Both the position numbers and the translations under genes were made by a program. Under the pieces are notes generated by a model. The model was not told where the DNA came from. It was given only the letters and a program-made list of their open reading frames with translations, and did no database searches. From assembly GCF_012928505.1 (NCBI RefSeq), contig NZ_JABBJN010000003.1, forward strand, positions 124,001 to 188,000: 64,000 nucleotides of DNA, given 5' to 3'. Below, in pieces: positions 10,677 through 20,381 of this stretch. The stretch's first letter is position 1; the number at the start of each line of letters is the position of its first letter. Origin of the DNA: Achromobacter sp. Bel. Its GTDB lineage: Bacteria > Pseudomonadota > Gammaproteobacteria > Burkholderiales > Burkholderiaceae_B.

Positions 10677-11359
10677 TCCCCTCCACTCAGACCATTCCCG
10701 CCCAAGGCACCGACGGCGACGTTTCCGCTTATTCTCGGCAAGGCTTCGGTACCCCGTTGCCGCTGAAGGCCCCGTTCGGCCTGCTGATCGTCGACTTCGT
10801 CAACGGCTTTGCCGACCCCGCCGTGCTGGGCGGCGGCAACATCCCCGATGCCATTGCGCAAACGCGTCGTCTGCTGGCCCACGCCCGTGCGCGCGGCTGG
10901 CCGGTCGCGCATAGCCGCATCGTGTTCTCGGACGACGACGCCGACAGCAACATTTTCTGCCTGAAAGTGCCCGCCATGCTGGCCCTGAAGGAACACAGCC
11001 ACAACAGCGCCATCGTGCCCGAACTGGCGCCCGCCGCCGGCGAATACGTGGTGCGCAAGAGCACCCCGTCCGCCTTCTTCGGCACCATGCTGGCGCCCTG
11101 GCTGGCGCAACGCGGCGTGCAGACCCTGGTGGTGGCCGGCTGCGTCACCAGCGGTTGCGTGCGGGCCAGCGTGGTGGACGCGATGCAAGCGGGTTTCCGG
11201 CCACTGGTCGTGTCCGACTGCTGCGGCGACCGCGCCTTGGGGCCGCACGACGCCAACCTGTTCGACATGGCGCAGAAGTACGCCGCCGTCATGCCGCTGG
11301 CTCAGGCCATCTCCGATACCGACGCCCTGGCGCAAACCCCGCTGTCTGGCGCCAGGTAA
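10673..11359 (+). CDS. nicF: maleamate amidohydrolase NicF
   Basis: A 228-residue isochorismatase-like cysteine hydrolase. The triad can be read as Asp in VDFVNGF, Lys in VRKSTPSAF and the nucleophile Cys162 in GCVTSGCVRASV. It releases ammonia from maleamate to give maleate for NicE. The ATG at 10673 overlaps the nicX stop, fixing the start; the frame is open further upstream but antisense-like. A 43-bp gap follows before the molybdopterin subunit. Confidence 0.94.
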   Translation: MIPSTQTIPAQGTDGDVSAYSRQGFGTPLPLKAPFGLLIVDFVNGFADPAVLGGGNIPDAIAQTRRLLAHARARGWPVAHSRIVFSDDDADSNIFCLKVPAMLALKEHSHNSAIVPELAPAAGEYVVRKSTPSAFFGTMLAPWLAQRGVQTLVVAGCVTSGCVRASVVDAMQAGFRPLVVSDCCGDRALGPHDANLFDMAQKYAAVMPLAQAISDTDALAQTPLSGAR

Positions 11360-11402
11360 TGCCGGCATAATCATTTCCCTGGCTCCGAATGCTCTCTGCC
11401 CC

Positions 11403-13718
11403 ATGACCCTGCCTCAGCCTCAAGCATTGGTTGGCACGCTGCTCGCCCACCCCGACGCGCTGCTGGTCGTGCGCGAGCCTTCGGCGCCCCCACGCCCCGC
11501 GCCGGGCCAGCCCGGAACCGCAACCGATTACGTCCAGGAAACACCGGAAATCTTCATCGCGGTGCTGGGCGGCAGCGGTCTGCCCCCCGAAGGGGCAGAC
11601 CCTTCCGCCTGGCGCGTGCTTGCCTTCAACGGCCACGTGGATCTGGGCACCGGCATCAAGACGTCATTGGCCCAGATCGTCGCCGAAGAACTGGATGTTC
11701 CCATGGCACGCCTGGACATGGTGCTGGGCCATACCAACGCCGCCCCCAACCAGGGGCCGACGATCGCCAGCGCCACCATCCAGATATCGGCGGTTCCCTT
11801 GCGCCGCGCGGCGGCCCAGGCCCGCGAGCATCTGCTTGCCATGGCGGCGCAGCAGTGGAACCTGCCGCGAGACGCGCTACGGGTGCGCGACGGCGTGATC
11901 CAACCCCGGGACGACAGCGATCCGCGCCAACTGCATTACGGCCAACTGGTGCGCGGCCAGCACACGCGGCTGACGCTGCCGCCGCCCGACCAGCCCGTCC
12001 GCCTGAAACCCGCCGAAGACTACCGGATCGTCGGACAAGGCGTGGCTCGGGTCGACATCCCGGCCAAGGCCACCGGAGAACTCAGCTTCGTGCACGACGT
12101 GCGCGTGCCCGGCATGCGCCATGGGCGGGTCATCCGCCCGCCCCACCCGGGACGCGACGCCGGCGATTTCATCGGCCATAGCCTGATAGCCGTGGACCGC
12201 GAGTCCGTGGCCCACCTGCCGGGCAACGTGCAGGTCGTGGCGCAGGGCGACTTCATCGGCGTCGTGGCAGATCGCGAAGAACAAGCCATCGCGGCGATGC
12301 GCGCCCTGAAAGTCCGCTGGAAGCCCATTCCGCCCGCGCTCCGTCTGGACCACCTTGCCGACGCCATCCGCGCCCAGCCGGCGCACGCCCGGCCGTTGAT
12401 TGAAGATGGCGACGTCGACACCGCGTGCGCCGAGGCCGCCACGCATCTGCGCCGCAGTTACGTCTGGCCGTATCAAATGCATGCCTCCATCGGCCCCTCG
12501 TGCGCCGTCGCCGATTTCCGCGAGGGCCGCCTGACGGTCTGGACGGGTTCGCAGAACCCGCACATGTTGCGCACCGATCTGGACCGCCTGCTGAAACTGG
12601 GCGAAGGGCAGATCGAACTGATCCGGCTGGAAGCCGCCGGCTGCTACGGCCGCAACTGTGCCGACGACGTCTGCGCCGACGCGGCGTTGCTGTCCATGGC
12701 CGTGGGCGCGCCAGTGCGCGTGCAGCTCACGCGCGAACAGGAACATCAGTGGGAACCCAAGGGCACCGGCCAATTGATGGACGTGGGCGCCGCCATCAAT
12801 GCCAATGGCGACCTGCTGGCCTACGACTTCGCCGTGCGATACCCCTCCAATGACGCGCCCATCCTGGCGCTGCTGCTGACGGGTGCGATCTCCAGCGAAC
12901 CGCGCACACTGGAAATGGGCGACCGCACGGCGGCACCGCCCTATCGCTACCAGAACCGGCGCGTCGTCTGCCACGACATGGCGCCGCTGGTGCGCGCATC
13001 GTGGCTGCGCGGCGTGTCGGCGCTGCCGAATTCCTTCGCGCATGAATGCATGATCGACGAACTCGCCCACGCAGCCGGCGCGGATCCCGTCGAATACCGC
13101 GTTCGCCATCTGGATGACGCGCGTGCCGTCGCGCTGATCGACGCCACGGCCCAGCGCGCACGCTGGCGTCCGTTTACGCCAGGCAGCCGCGGCACGCCCG
13201 ACGCCGACGGCCAGTTGCATGGGCGCGGCGTCGCGTACGCCCGTTATGTGCACAGCAAGTTCCCCGGATTCGGCGCTGCGTGGGCGGCGTGGGTCATCGA
13301 CCTGCGCGTTGACCCAGCCACCGGCCGCATCACCGTCGAGCGCATCGTCGTCGGCCAAGACACCGGCATGGTCGTCAACCCCGATGGCGTTCGCCACCAG
13401 ATCCATGGCAACGTGAACCAGACGCTAAGCCGCAGCCTGCTGGAAAAAGTGGAATTCGATACGGCGGGCGTGGCCAGCCGCGAATGGGGCGGCTATCCCA
13501 TCATCGGCTTCAAGGACCTGCCGCCCATCGACGTGCTGCTGATGCCGCGCCAGGACGAACCGCCCATGGGCGCGGGCGAATCCGCCTCTGTTCCAGGCCC
13601 CGCCGCCATCGCAAACGCCCTCTTCGACGCCACGGGGCGGCGCTTCTACCAAGCGCCCTTCACGCCCGACGCGGTCCGCGCCGTACTGGCAGAACCGGTT
13701 CAGACGCTATCGAGCTGA
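11403..13718 (+). CDS. nicB: nicotinate dehydrogenase catalytic molybdopterin subunit
   Basis: A 771-residue molybdenum hydroxylase large subunit of the xanthine dehydrogenase family, in the single-gene two-domain form. It has the N-terminal block GHVDLGTGIKTSLAQ and the C-terminal block GAGESASVPGPAAIAN with the catalytic Glu726. It has no heme motif and no membrane segment. Together with NicA and the cytochrome protein of 2859-5825 it should form the nicotinate 6-hydroxylase. The symbol is used for both halves because P. putida has them in one gene. It is the last gene of the rightward operon and overlaps the convergent GAF gene by 19 bp. Another substrate is possible, but the context argues strongly for nicotinate. 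Confidence 0.88.
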   Translation: MTLPQPQALVGTLLAHPDALLVVREPSAPPRPAPGQPGTATDYVQETPEIFIAVLGGSGLPPEGADPSAWRVLAFNGHVDLGTGIKTSLAQIVAEELDVPMARLDMVLGHTNAAPNQGPTIASATIQISAVPLRRAAAQAREHLLAMAAQQWNLPRDALRVRDGVIQPRDDSDPRQLHYGQLVRGQHTRLTLPPPDQPVRLKPAEDYRIVGQGVARVDIPAKATGELSFVHDVRVPGMRHGRVIRPPHPGRDAGDFIGHSLIAVDRESVAHLPGNVQVVAQGDFIGVVADREEQAIAAMRALKVRWKPIPPALRLDHLADAIRAQPAHARPLIEDGDVDTACAEAATHLRRSYVWPYQMHASIGPSCAVADFREGRLTVWTGSQNPHMLRTDLDRLLKLGEGQIELIRLEAAGCYGRNCADDVCADAALLSMAVGAPVRVQLTREQEHQWEPKGTGQLMDVGAAINANGDLLAYDFAVRYPSNDAPILALLLTGAISSEPRTLEMGDRTAAPPYRYQNRRVVCHDMAPLVRASWLRGVSALPNSFAHECMIDELAHAAGADPVEYRVRHLDDARAVALIDATAQRARWRPFTPGSRGTPDADGQLHGRGVAYARYVHSKFPGFGAAWAAWVIDLRVDPATGRITVERIVVGQDTGMVVNPDGVRHQIHGNVNQTLSRSLLEKVEFDTAGVASREWGGYPIIGFKDLPPIDVLLMPRQDEPPMGAGESASVPGPAAIANALFDATGRRFYQAPFTPDAVRAVLAEPVQTLSS

Positions 13719-14245
13719 GACCGGTCCACCTGCGCGGCCACCGACTGCGCCGCCCGCATTTCCTCAAGGAAGACCGGCGCGCACAGGCCGGCGATCACCG
13801 CCGCCAAGTCTTGATCGGCCGCGTCGTAGGCATGGCGGTGCGCCAGCAGGTTCAGCGATCCGATCACCCGGCCTTCGTGGCGCACCGGAATATTCAATGC
13901 CGAGTGCAGTCCGCGATCAATCAGCATCGGCGCTTCGGAAAACACCGAGCGCACATCGTCTTCGTTACTGGCCACGTACAGGCGCCCTTGCTCCAGCACA
14001 TGGCGTGACCACGGACCGTTTCCGGTCGCCTTGAAGCCGCCCAAGGGGCTGATGCGCTCGTCAGACGTGTACAGCCGCTTCATCAGACGATGTTCCTCCA
14101 GGTACAGCAGCGCGGTGAAGAGCCGATGCCCGAAGGCGGCTTCCAGCAACCCGGACACCACGTCCCACTGCGCTTCGCGGCCGCTTGCCAGACCCAAGGC
14201 GCGCGCATACCCGGCCCACGGCGAAAACACGGATGCCGCCGTCAT
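13700..14245 (-). CDS. GAF-domain protein
   Basis: A 181-residue cytosolic protein made of essentially one GAF domain (residues about 20-165, with LGGFKATGNGPWSRHVLEQG and GLHSALNIPVRHEGRVIGSLN). There is no output domain, so it may be a ligand sensor or a small enzyme-like GAF protein. It overlaps the upstream MFS gene by ATGA, and its 3' end overlaps the convergent molybdopterin gene. I cannot name the ligand. Confidence 0.85.
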   Translation of the reverse strand: MTAASVFSPWAGYARALGLASGREAQWDVVSGLLEAAFGHRLFTALLYLEEHRLMKRLYTSDERISPLGGFKATGNGPWSRHVLEQGRLYVASNEDDVRSVFSEAPMLIDRGLHSALNIPVRHEGRVIGSLNLLAHRHAYDAADQDLAAVIAGLCAPVFLEEMRAAQSVAAQVDRSQLDSV

Positions 14246-15597
14246 GCGTTGATCTCCTCAAGCACCACGCCGCGCGTGTTCTTGCCGAAGAACAGGATGC
14301 CCAGGCCGCCCACCAGCAGAATCGCCGTCATCATCGCGAACACGCCCGCAAAGCCCAGCACCGGATACGCCACGCCCACGATGGTCGGCGAAGCGATCGA
14401 GCCGATCCGTGCAAAGGCGGACGCCGCGCCCATGCCAGTCGCCCGGATCGACGTGGGATAGATCTCGGCCGTGTACGTGTATTGGCCCGCGATCACGCCA
14501 TTCATGCCGAAGGACAGCAGCATGCTCAACATGATGATCTGATGTTCGCCACTGGCCAGCGCCAGGCCCAGGGCCGACAGGCACGACAGCAGCATGTAGA
14601 TCAGGATCGTGTACTTGCGGCCGATCTTGTCGTTGAAGTACGCGGCCGAGAAATAGCCCGGAATCTGCGACAGGTAGATCAGGATGGTGTACGAGAAGCT
14701 CTTGGTGATGGTGAAGCCGCGCTCGACCAGCAAGCTGGGAATCCACACCAGGAAGGCGTAATAGCAGAACAGCACGGTGATCCAGAAGACCCAGACCAGG
14801 ACAGTCGTTCCCAGATAGGTCTTCGAGAACAGCGAGGCCAGCTTGGCCATCGCGCCTTGCGGCTCGGCAGCGGCGGAAGCGGCTTTGCGGGTAGCGATCG
14901 GCGTGGGCAACGGACGGCCCAGCTTCTGCTGCACTTCGGCTTCGATCGCCGAGCAGATGCGGTCGGCCTCGACGGTCTGCCCCGTATGCTCAAGCCACCG
15001 GGGCGACTCGAACAGCGACTTGCGCCACCACAGCAGGAACACGACGGGCACCGACGCGATGATCATGATCCAGCGCCAGCCGTCATCGCTCATCGGCACA
15101 ATGAAATAGCCCAGCAAGGCCGACATCACGAAGCCGAACGAGAAGAAGCCGGCCAGCGCGCCCGTGAAGCGGCCGCGATACTTGCTGCTGACGAACTCCG
15201 CCAGATACGGCGCGATGATGGCGCCTTCCGCCCCCATGCCGATGCCCGCGATCATGCGCAGGATGTAGAACTCGTGATAGTTGCGGGCGAAGGCGTTGAA
15301 GAAGGTCGCCACGCAGAACAGCAGCAGCGCCCACATCATGATCTTCTTGCGGCCGTAGCGGTCGCCCAGGATCCCCGAGAACAGCGCACCGACCAGAAAG
15401 CCCACGTAGGTACTGCTGGCGATCCAGCCGATCTGACCGGTGGACAGACCCCACTGCACGCGCAGCGAGGGGATGATGAACGCGATGATGCCGGCGTCCA
15501 GCGCTTCAAAGGCAAGCCCCAGGCCGCCGATCATCAGCAGCCTGAAATGGAAGCTTGAGAACGGCAGCCGCTCCAGGCGGTCTGATACGGAATACAT
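14242..15597 (-). CDS. MFS transporter, sugar/NiaP-like subfamily
   Basis: A 451-residue, 12-span MFS carrier with the sugar-porter style signature GDRYGRKK after span 2 and ESPRWL before the central loop. The layout resembles NiaP niacin carriers and related aromatic-acid carriers. The position beside the nic cluster makes a pyridine substrate conceivable, but it shares an operon with an amidohydrolase (36 bp upstream) and a GAF protein, which suggests a different compound. The 5' leader lacks a clear ribosome binding site. Confidence 0.88.
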   Translation of the reverse strand: MYSVSDRLERLPFSSFHFRLLMIGGLGLAFEALDAGIIAFIIPSLRVQWGLSTGQIGWIASSTYVGFLVGALFSGILGDRYGRKKIMMWALLLFCVATFFNAFARNYHEFYILRMIAGIGMGAEGAIIAPYLAEFVSSKYRGRFTGALAGFFSFGFVMSALLGYFIVPMSDDGWRWIMIIASVPVVFLLWWRKSLFESPRWLEHTGQTVEADRICSAIEAEVQQKLGRPLPTPIATRKAASAAAEPQGAMAKLASLFSKTYLGTTVLVWVFWITVLFCYYAFLVWIPSLLVERGFTITKSFSYTILIYLSQIPGYFSAAYFNDKIGRKYTILIYMLLSCLSALGLALASGEHQIIMLSMLLSFGMNGVIAGQYTYTAEIYPTSIRATGMGAASAFARIGSIASPTIVGVAYPVLGFAGVFAMMTAILLVGGLGILFFGKNTRGVVLEEINA

Positions 15598-15633
15598 GGT
15601 GGAGGAGTTCCGGAGAAAGGAAAGTGGTGAACG

Positions 15634-16863
15634 TCAGCAGGCGTTCTTATGCAGCAGGCCGCGATTCATGATCAGCTTGATCGAATCGGGTCGGGTCAAG
15701 AGCGCGATGTCGTCCAGCGGATTGCCGTCGACGAGCAGCAAGTCGGCGTAGGCGCCTTCGCAGACCTCGCCCAGCAAGCCTTCCTGGTTCAGGATCTCGG
15801 CGCCGATCAGCGTCGCTTGCTGGATGACTTTGGCATTGCCCAGCACACGGGCGCGCAGCACCAATTCGTCGGCCTGCATGTAGTGGGTTTCGCCCAGCAG
15901 GTCGCTGCCGTAGCCCATCTTCACGCCCACCTCATCCAGGATCTCAAGCGCCTTCAGCCCGTGCGTGCGCACCGTGGCGATTTTCTTGACGGAGTCCGAT
16001 GGCAGGCCATAGCGCTCGCCGTCGTTGGCCAGGCCTTCATAGGTGATCAGCGTGGGCACCATATAGGCGCCGTGTTCCTTCATGACGAGCGCCGCCTCGC
16101 GGTCGACCAGGTTGCCGTGTTCGATGGTGCGTACGCCACAGCGCACGGCGCGCGAGATCGCCCGCGGCGTGTAGGCATGCGCCATCACGTAGGTATTGGC
16201 GTTGCTGGCCTCTTCCACGATGGCGATCAGTTCCGCCTCGGAGAAGCCCAGGTTCTGGATCGGATCATTGGGCGAGGCCACGCCGCCAGAAGCCATGACC
16301 TTGATCTGCGTAGCGCCCTTCAGGATTTCTTCGCGCACCGCCAGGCGGCAGTTGTCCACGCCATCGACCACACGGCCGATATTGCCGATCTTGACCGAGC
16401 ACGGGCAGGGATCAAGCTCATCATTGCGTTGACGGAAATCGCCGTGCCCACCGGTCTGCGACAGCGCCTTGCCCGAGCAAAACAGGCGCGGCCCGTCGAT
16501 CACGCCATCCAGCACGGCTTGCGCCAGGGCCCAATCCGCGCCGCCTGCGTCGCGCACCGACGTGAAGCCACGATCCAGCATGCCCTGCATGATGGGCAGC
16601 GCGCGCAGCAGCGCCAAGGCGTTCGGCAGCGCCGCCACGCGGCCCAGGTTGAAGGATGAGGCCACCACGTGCACGTGGCAGTCGATCATGCCGGGCATCA
16701 AGGTCATGCCCTGGGCATCGACCACTTCGGCGTCCGGCGCCGTCAGTGCATCGGCGCTGATGCGGGTAATCATCCCTTCTTCGATCAACACATTGGCGGC
16801 CTTTTCGAGGACCAACGTGCGCGTGTTCAAGATCTTGCAATTCTTAACAACAACCGGCTTCAT
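15634..16863 (-). CDS. metal-dependent amidohydrolase (imidazolonepropionase/Xaa-Pro dipeptidase-like)
   Basis: A 409-residue amidohydrolase superfamily enzyme. It shows the metal-binding HxH in DCHVHV, a candidate carboxylated lysine in IKVMASGG, histidines in MAHAYT and IEHGN, and the late aspartate in GYGSDLLG. The family includes dipeptidases of the Sgx9260 type and ochratoxinase-like amidases that hydrolyse N-acyl amino acids. It has no signal peptide, so it is cytosolic. It leads the leftward operon (amidohydrolase, MFS carrier, GAF protein) and is divergent from a LysR regulator. That suggests uptake and hydrolysis of an amide whose identity is unknown. Confidence 0.88.
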   Translation of the reverse strand: MKPVVVKNCKILNTRTLVLEKAANVLIEEGMITRISADALTAPDAEVVDAQGMTLMPGMIDCHVHVVASSFNLGRVAALPNALALLRALPIMQGMLDRGFTSVRDAGGADWALAQAVLDGVIDGPRLFCSGKALSQTGGHGDFRQRNDELDPCPCSVKIGNIGRVVDGVDNCRLAVREEILKGATQIKVMASGGVASPNDPIQNLGFSEAELIAIVEEASNANTYVMAHAYTPRAISRAVRCGVRTIEHGNLVDREAALVMKEHGAYMVPTLITYEGLANDGERYGLPSDSVKKIATVRTHGLKALEILDEVGVKMGYGSDLLGETHYMQADELVLRARVLGNAKVIQQATLIGAEILNQEGLLGEVCEGAYADLLLVDGNPLDDIALLTRPDSIKLIMNRGLLHKNAC

Positions 16864-16959
16864 AAATAAATCACGCTATCCGTTCAACATGCAGGAAATT
16901 CAGCATGGCGAACTCTACCGGTACAATCCAAACGTCCGATACCGGGTCTCCCCTTAGGC

Positions 16960-16978
16960 GTTCGACACAAATTCGAAC
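16960..16978. promoter_or_regulatory. interrupted palindrome upstream of the amidohydrolase operon
   Basis: Arms GTTCGA / TCGAAC with a 7-base spacer, in the 191-bp gap between the amidohydrolase and LysR genes. A second site for the adjacent LysR protein is possible. Confidence 0.35.
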
Positions 16979-16983
16979 AGCCT

Positions 16984-17000
16984 TATGAGCAATACTCATA
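16984..17000. promoter_or_regulatory. LysR-type box (T-N11-A) before the LysR gene
   Basis: Perfect arms TATGAG / CTCATA with a 5-base spacer. They contain the T-N11-A core typical of LysR operators, 54 bp upstream of the regulator start. This is the expected place for autoregulation and divergent activation. Confidence 0.55.
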
Positions 17001-17054
17001 CCCCCTGCGATTCCCCCTTTCGCATTTTTTCCTGCCCGCTTTCCTCATACCGCT

Positions 17055-18026
17055 ATGAGACGTCGCTGCCCCACTCTCTCTGAATTGAATGCGTTCACTG
17101 CGGCGGCGCGCCACCTGTCGTTTTCCAAGGCGGGCAAGGAATTGTTCGTGACGCAAAGCGCCATCAGCCGGCACATCGCCACGCTGGAAAGCTATCTTGG
17201 CCATGCGCTGTTCATCCGCGCGACGAACGGGCTGCAACTGACGCGCATGGGCGCCACCTATCTCAGCCTGGTCCGGCCGGCGCTGCATACGCTGGAAAGC
17301 GCCACCTCTCAGGTCATGGCCACACAGCAGTCGGCAAAATCATTGAACGTATCGGCCGCGCCCACCTTTGCGGCGCAGTGGCTGTTTCCCCGGCTGAAGA
17401 CCTTTCGCGCATTCAATCCCGATATATCGGTCAATTTTGTGCGCTACAGCGTCGCGGATTACAAAAGCACCGAGTTGGATTTCGACGCATCGATCCAATA
17501 TGGCTATGGCGATTGGCATGACGGCGACGCCAAGTACCTGACGGGGCGCGAAACCCGCCTGGTGTGTTCGCCCGATTATCTGGAACAGCATCCCATCAGC
17601 AGCCTGGAAGACATCAAGCAGTGCACGCTGTTGCAGCACATCGAGATTCCGCTGTCGTGGGAATATTGGTTTTCCACCTATCTCGGCGATTATGAACGCG
17701 CGCGCTTCGGCCCTGGCTTCAATCTGTTTTCAATGGTTATCCAGGCGGCCTCGTCCGGCTTCGGCGTGGCGCTGATGCCGCATTGCCTGATCGAGAAGGA
17801 ATTGGCCACCGGGCAACTGGTCGACGTATTCGACCGCAGTTTCGAAAGCCCGCTGGGGTATTACCTGTGTGCGCCAAACTGGCGCAGCAATATGGAAAGT
17901 TACGACCGCCTGAGCCAATGGCTGTCGCACGAATGCTTGCATGGGTCCGGCCCAGGCGTCCCCGACACGCGCCAACCCGAACCGGATTGTCCCTATTGCG
18001 CAGCGGGGCTGATCCCAGCAGCTTGA
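17055..18026 (+). CDS. LysR-family regulator (GcvA-like)
   Basis: A 323-residue LysR regulator. The winged helix is at residues 8-65 (LSELNAFTAAARHLSFSKAG and TQSAISRHIATLE), followed by a periplasmic-binding-like effector domain to about residue 290. The C-terminal 30 residues are Pro- and Cys-rich and outside the family core. It is divergent from the amidohydrolase operon and most likely controls it. It ends 19 bp before the convergent FUSC gene. Confidence 0.92.
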   Translation: MRRRCPTLSELNAFTAAARHLSFSKAGKELFVTQSAISRHIATLESYLGHALFIRATNGLQLTRMGATYLSLVRPALHTLESATSQVMATQQSAKSLNVSAAPTFAAQWLFPRLKTFRAFNPDISVNFVRYSVADYKSTELDFDASIQYGYGDWHDGDAKYLTGRETRLVCSPDYLEQHPISSLEDIKQCTLLQHIEIPLSWEYWFSTYLGDYERARFGPGFNLFSMVIQAASSGFGVALMPHCLIEKELATGQLVDVFDRSFESPLGYYLCAPNWRSNMESYDRLSQWLSHECLHGSGPGVPDTRQPEPDCPYCAAGLIPAA

Positions 18027-18045
18027 CGCCGCCCCCGCCCTGGAT

Positions 18046-19167
18046 TCAATTGACGCGCGTGGGCAGCACGGCGCGCATCCAGCGGGTCAGACGTGGCCGG
18101 ATACGCTGGTTGTGCAGCAGCACCGCACCCAGGACGCCGATGAACGCGCCGATGACGGTGTCCACGAAGCGCGCCCCGATCACATCGGCGGGATAGCCCT
18201 GGCCCAGATGCGGCGCTTCGGCCAGGAATATGGTCAGGGGCGTGATCAGCGCGACCGCGCTGGCGTAGTGCCGGACCACCAGCGTCTCGATACCGAACGA
18301 CAGCGCCATCATCACCAGACTCAGCGTCCAGACATTCAACGGCAGGCTCAACAACGCCCACGCCACGCACAAGCCCATCGCCGTACCCAATATCCGATGC
18401 AGTTGGCGGTTCCACGCCGCCCACAGGCTGGCCCCCTGGATGATCGCCAGGCAACTGACCGGCACCCAATACGGGCGCGGCAGGTCCAGCAATTCGGCCA
18501 CCAGCAATGAAATGCCGACGAACAAGCCGATGATGATCGAGTCGTACACAACAAAATCGAACGTGGGTCTGGGCGGCGGCGCATCCGGCGCGGGCGGCGC
18601 CACGCGCGTCATGTGCAAGCTGTAGGCAAAGGCCACCAGGCACGCAACAAGGCAACCGAGCGCCACCATCCCCACCCGCAAGGGCACGTCGTCGATGCGG
18701 CCGGGCGTATAGGCGGCGATCGCAGTGGCCATGATGAAAAACAGGCTGCCGGGCGGCCCCAGCCGATAGCAGCGGCACACCATGTTCACCAGGATGGCGA
18801 TGAGGGTCAGCGCGGCGATCATGGCGGTAGGCCAGAATTGCGTCAGCGCGCCGACGGCATAACAGGCGACCATGCCGAACGAGGCGGCCAGCAGCATCAT
18901 CATGCGTTGCTGCAAGGACGAATTGGGCAAGCTGAGAAACACCATGCCGCCCAGGCTGGACATCAGGCCATAGTCCATGCGGCCAAAGTACGCGCCCACC
19001 ATCAAGGGCAGGCCGGACGACAGCGCCGCCGCAAACGGCATCTCCCAACGCCGGTCGCTGGTGTTGACCCGGGTCAGCTCGCGCCAAGTGCCTTGCACCT
19101 GCTGCTTGACGAAGCCACGTCGCGGCCGCTCGCCGTCTGCCTCTTCCGGTTGCTCTTGCTGGTTCAT
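18046..19167 (-). CDS. FUSC-family inner-membrane protein
   Basis: A 373-residue protein with two clusters of hydrophobic spans (about residues 45-185 and 220-355) separated by a Pro-rich loop (APPAPDAPPPRP). This is the arrangement of FUSC/YccS/AaeB-like proteins. The C-terminal block YWVPVSCLAIIQGASLWAAW is typical of the FUSC_2 domain. It is shorter than full-length AaeB (about 650 residues) and lacks the large cytoplasmic domain. The start follows AGGGG by about six bases. It stands alone; aromatic-acid efflux is known for relatives but not shown here. Confidence 0.87.
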   Translation of the reverse strand: MNQQEQPEEADGERPRRGFVKQQVQGTWRELTRVNTSDRRWEMPFAAALSSGLPLMVGAYFGRMDYGLMSSLGGMVFLSLPNSSLQQRMMMLLAASFGMVACYAVGALTQFWPTAMIAALTLIAILVNMVCRCYRLGPPGSLFFIMATAIAAYTPGRIDDVPLRVGMVALGCLVACLVAFAYSLHMTRVAPPAPDAPPPRPTFDFVVYDSIIIGLFVGISLLVAELLDLPRPYWVPVSCLAIIQGASLWAAWNRQLHRILGTAMGLCVAWALLSLPLNVWTLSLVMMALSFGIETLVVRHYASAVALITPLTIFLAEAPHLGQGYPADVIGARFVDTVIGAFIGVLGAVLLHNQRIRPRLTRWMRAVLPTRVN

Positions 19168-19330
19168 CCATCGCCCCTATTTCGGCCTGGCAAGGATTAT
19201 CCCCCCAAAATTCCGCCTAGTGGACTTAACGGGAATTCCCTGATATTCCTGCCCAGGCCGCATGGCTACCATTCCGCGCACCTCGGCTTACCCGCCGACA
19301 GAATACCTATGCGCCCAGCGCGGAGACACC

Positions 19331-20350
19331 ATGAAAGCACTCAAACATGTTGCGGCAGGCACCGCCTTATTCCTCTCGTCCTGGGCCGCTGCCAACGCCG
19401 GCGTGACTTTCGATAGCGTGAAGAACAAGGGCTTCGTCCAATGCGGCGTCTCGACCGGCGTCGCGGGCTTCTCCGTGAACGACAGCAAGGGCGGATGGAT
19501 CGGACTGGACGTCGACCTGTGCCGCGCGCTTGCCATCACCATGTTTGGCGACGCCTCCAAAGCCAAGATCATGGCGGTCAGCGCCGTGCAACGTTTCACC
19601 GCGCTGCAGTCCGGTGAAGTCGACGTCCTGCCGCGCAACACCACCCTGTCGCTCACGCGCGACACCACCCTGGGCCTGATCGGCGTCGGCGTGAACTACT
19701 ACGACAGCCAGGGCATCATGGTGAACAAGTCCCTGAACGTGAAGAGCGCCAAGGAACTGGACGGCGCGACGGTGTGCGTGCAGCCGGGCACGACCACCGA
19801 GTTGAACCTGTCGGACTGGTTCCGTTCGCAGAACATCGTGTTCAAGCCGGTTGTCGTGGAACGCCTGGACGAGATCATCCGCGCCTTCGCGGTGGGTCGC
19901 TGCGATGCGTTCACCGGCGACAAGTCCCAGCTGGCCGCGGCCCGCACCAACCTGGAGAACCCGGAAAAGTACGACATCCTGCCCGAGAACTTCTCGAAGG
20001 AGCCGTTGGGCCCCATGGTGCGCCAGGGCGACGAGCAATGGTTCAACGTGGTCCGCTGGACGATGTTCGCCATGCTGGAAGCCGAGGAATACGGCATCAC
20101 GTCGAAGAACGTGGACGAGATGCTCAAAAGCACCAACCCCAACGTGCAGCGCCTGCTGGGCGTGACCCCGGGCATGGGCAAGAACCTGGGCGTGGACGAC
20201 AAGTGGGCCTACAACATCATCAAACACATCGGCAACTACGGCGAGAGCTTTGAAAAGAACCTGGGCCCGAGCAGCCCGCTGAAGCTGTCGCGCGGCCTGA
20301 ACGCGTCGTATCGCGACGGTGGCCTGATGTACGGCTGGCCGGTGCGCTAA
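19331..20350 (+). CDS. general amino-acid ABC transporter periplasmic binding protein (AapJ-like), orphan
   Basis: A 339-residue protein with a signal peptide (MKALKHVAAGTALFLSSWAA, cleavage near ANA-GV) and a family 3 solute-binding fold. Features such as GFSVNDSKGGWIGLDVDLCR and the length match AapJ/BztA proteins that serve general L-amino-acid transporters. The permease and ATPase genes that normally follow (aapQMP) are absent; a strong terminator and a helicase gene come next. It must work with a distant transporter or have become a receptor. GGAG precedes the ATG. Confidence 0.92.
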   Translation: MKALKHVAAGTALFLSSWAAANAGVTFDSVKNKGFVQCGVSTGVAGFSVNDSKGGWIGLDVDLCRALAITMFGDASKAKIMAVSAVQRFTALQSGEVDVLPRNTTLSLTRDTTLGLIGVGVNYYDSQGIMVNKSLNVKSAKELDGATVCVQPGTTTELNLSDWFRSQNIVFKPVVVERLDEIIRAFAVGRCDAFTGDKSQLAAARTNLENPEKYDILPENFSKEPLGPMVRQGDEQWFNVVRWTMFAMLEAEEYGITSKNVDEMLKSTNPNVQRLLGVTPGMGKNLGVDDKWAYNIIKHIGNYGESFEKNLGPSSPLKLSRGLNASYRDGGLMYGWPVR

Positions 20351-20381
20351 GCGCGGCCTGAAGGCCTGAAACGGGGGCCTG

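Noticed and set aside
11877-13406. 509-codon minus-strand open frame
   Set aside because: Antisense shadow of the molybdopterin subunit gene, which carries the GAGE motif. No signature in the antisense translation.
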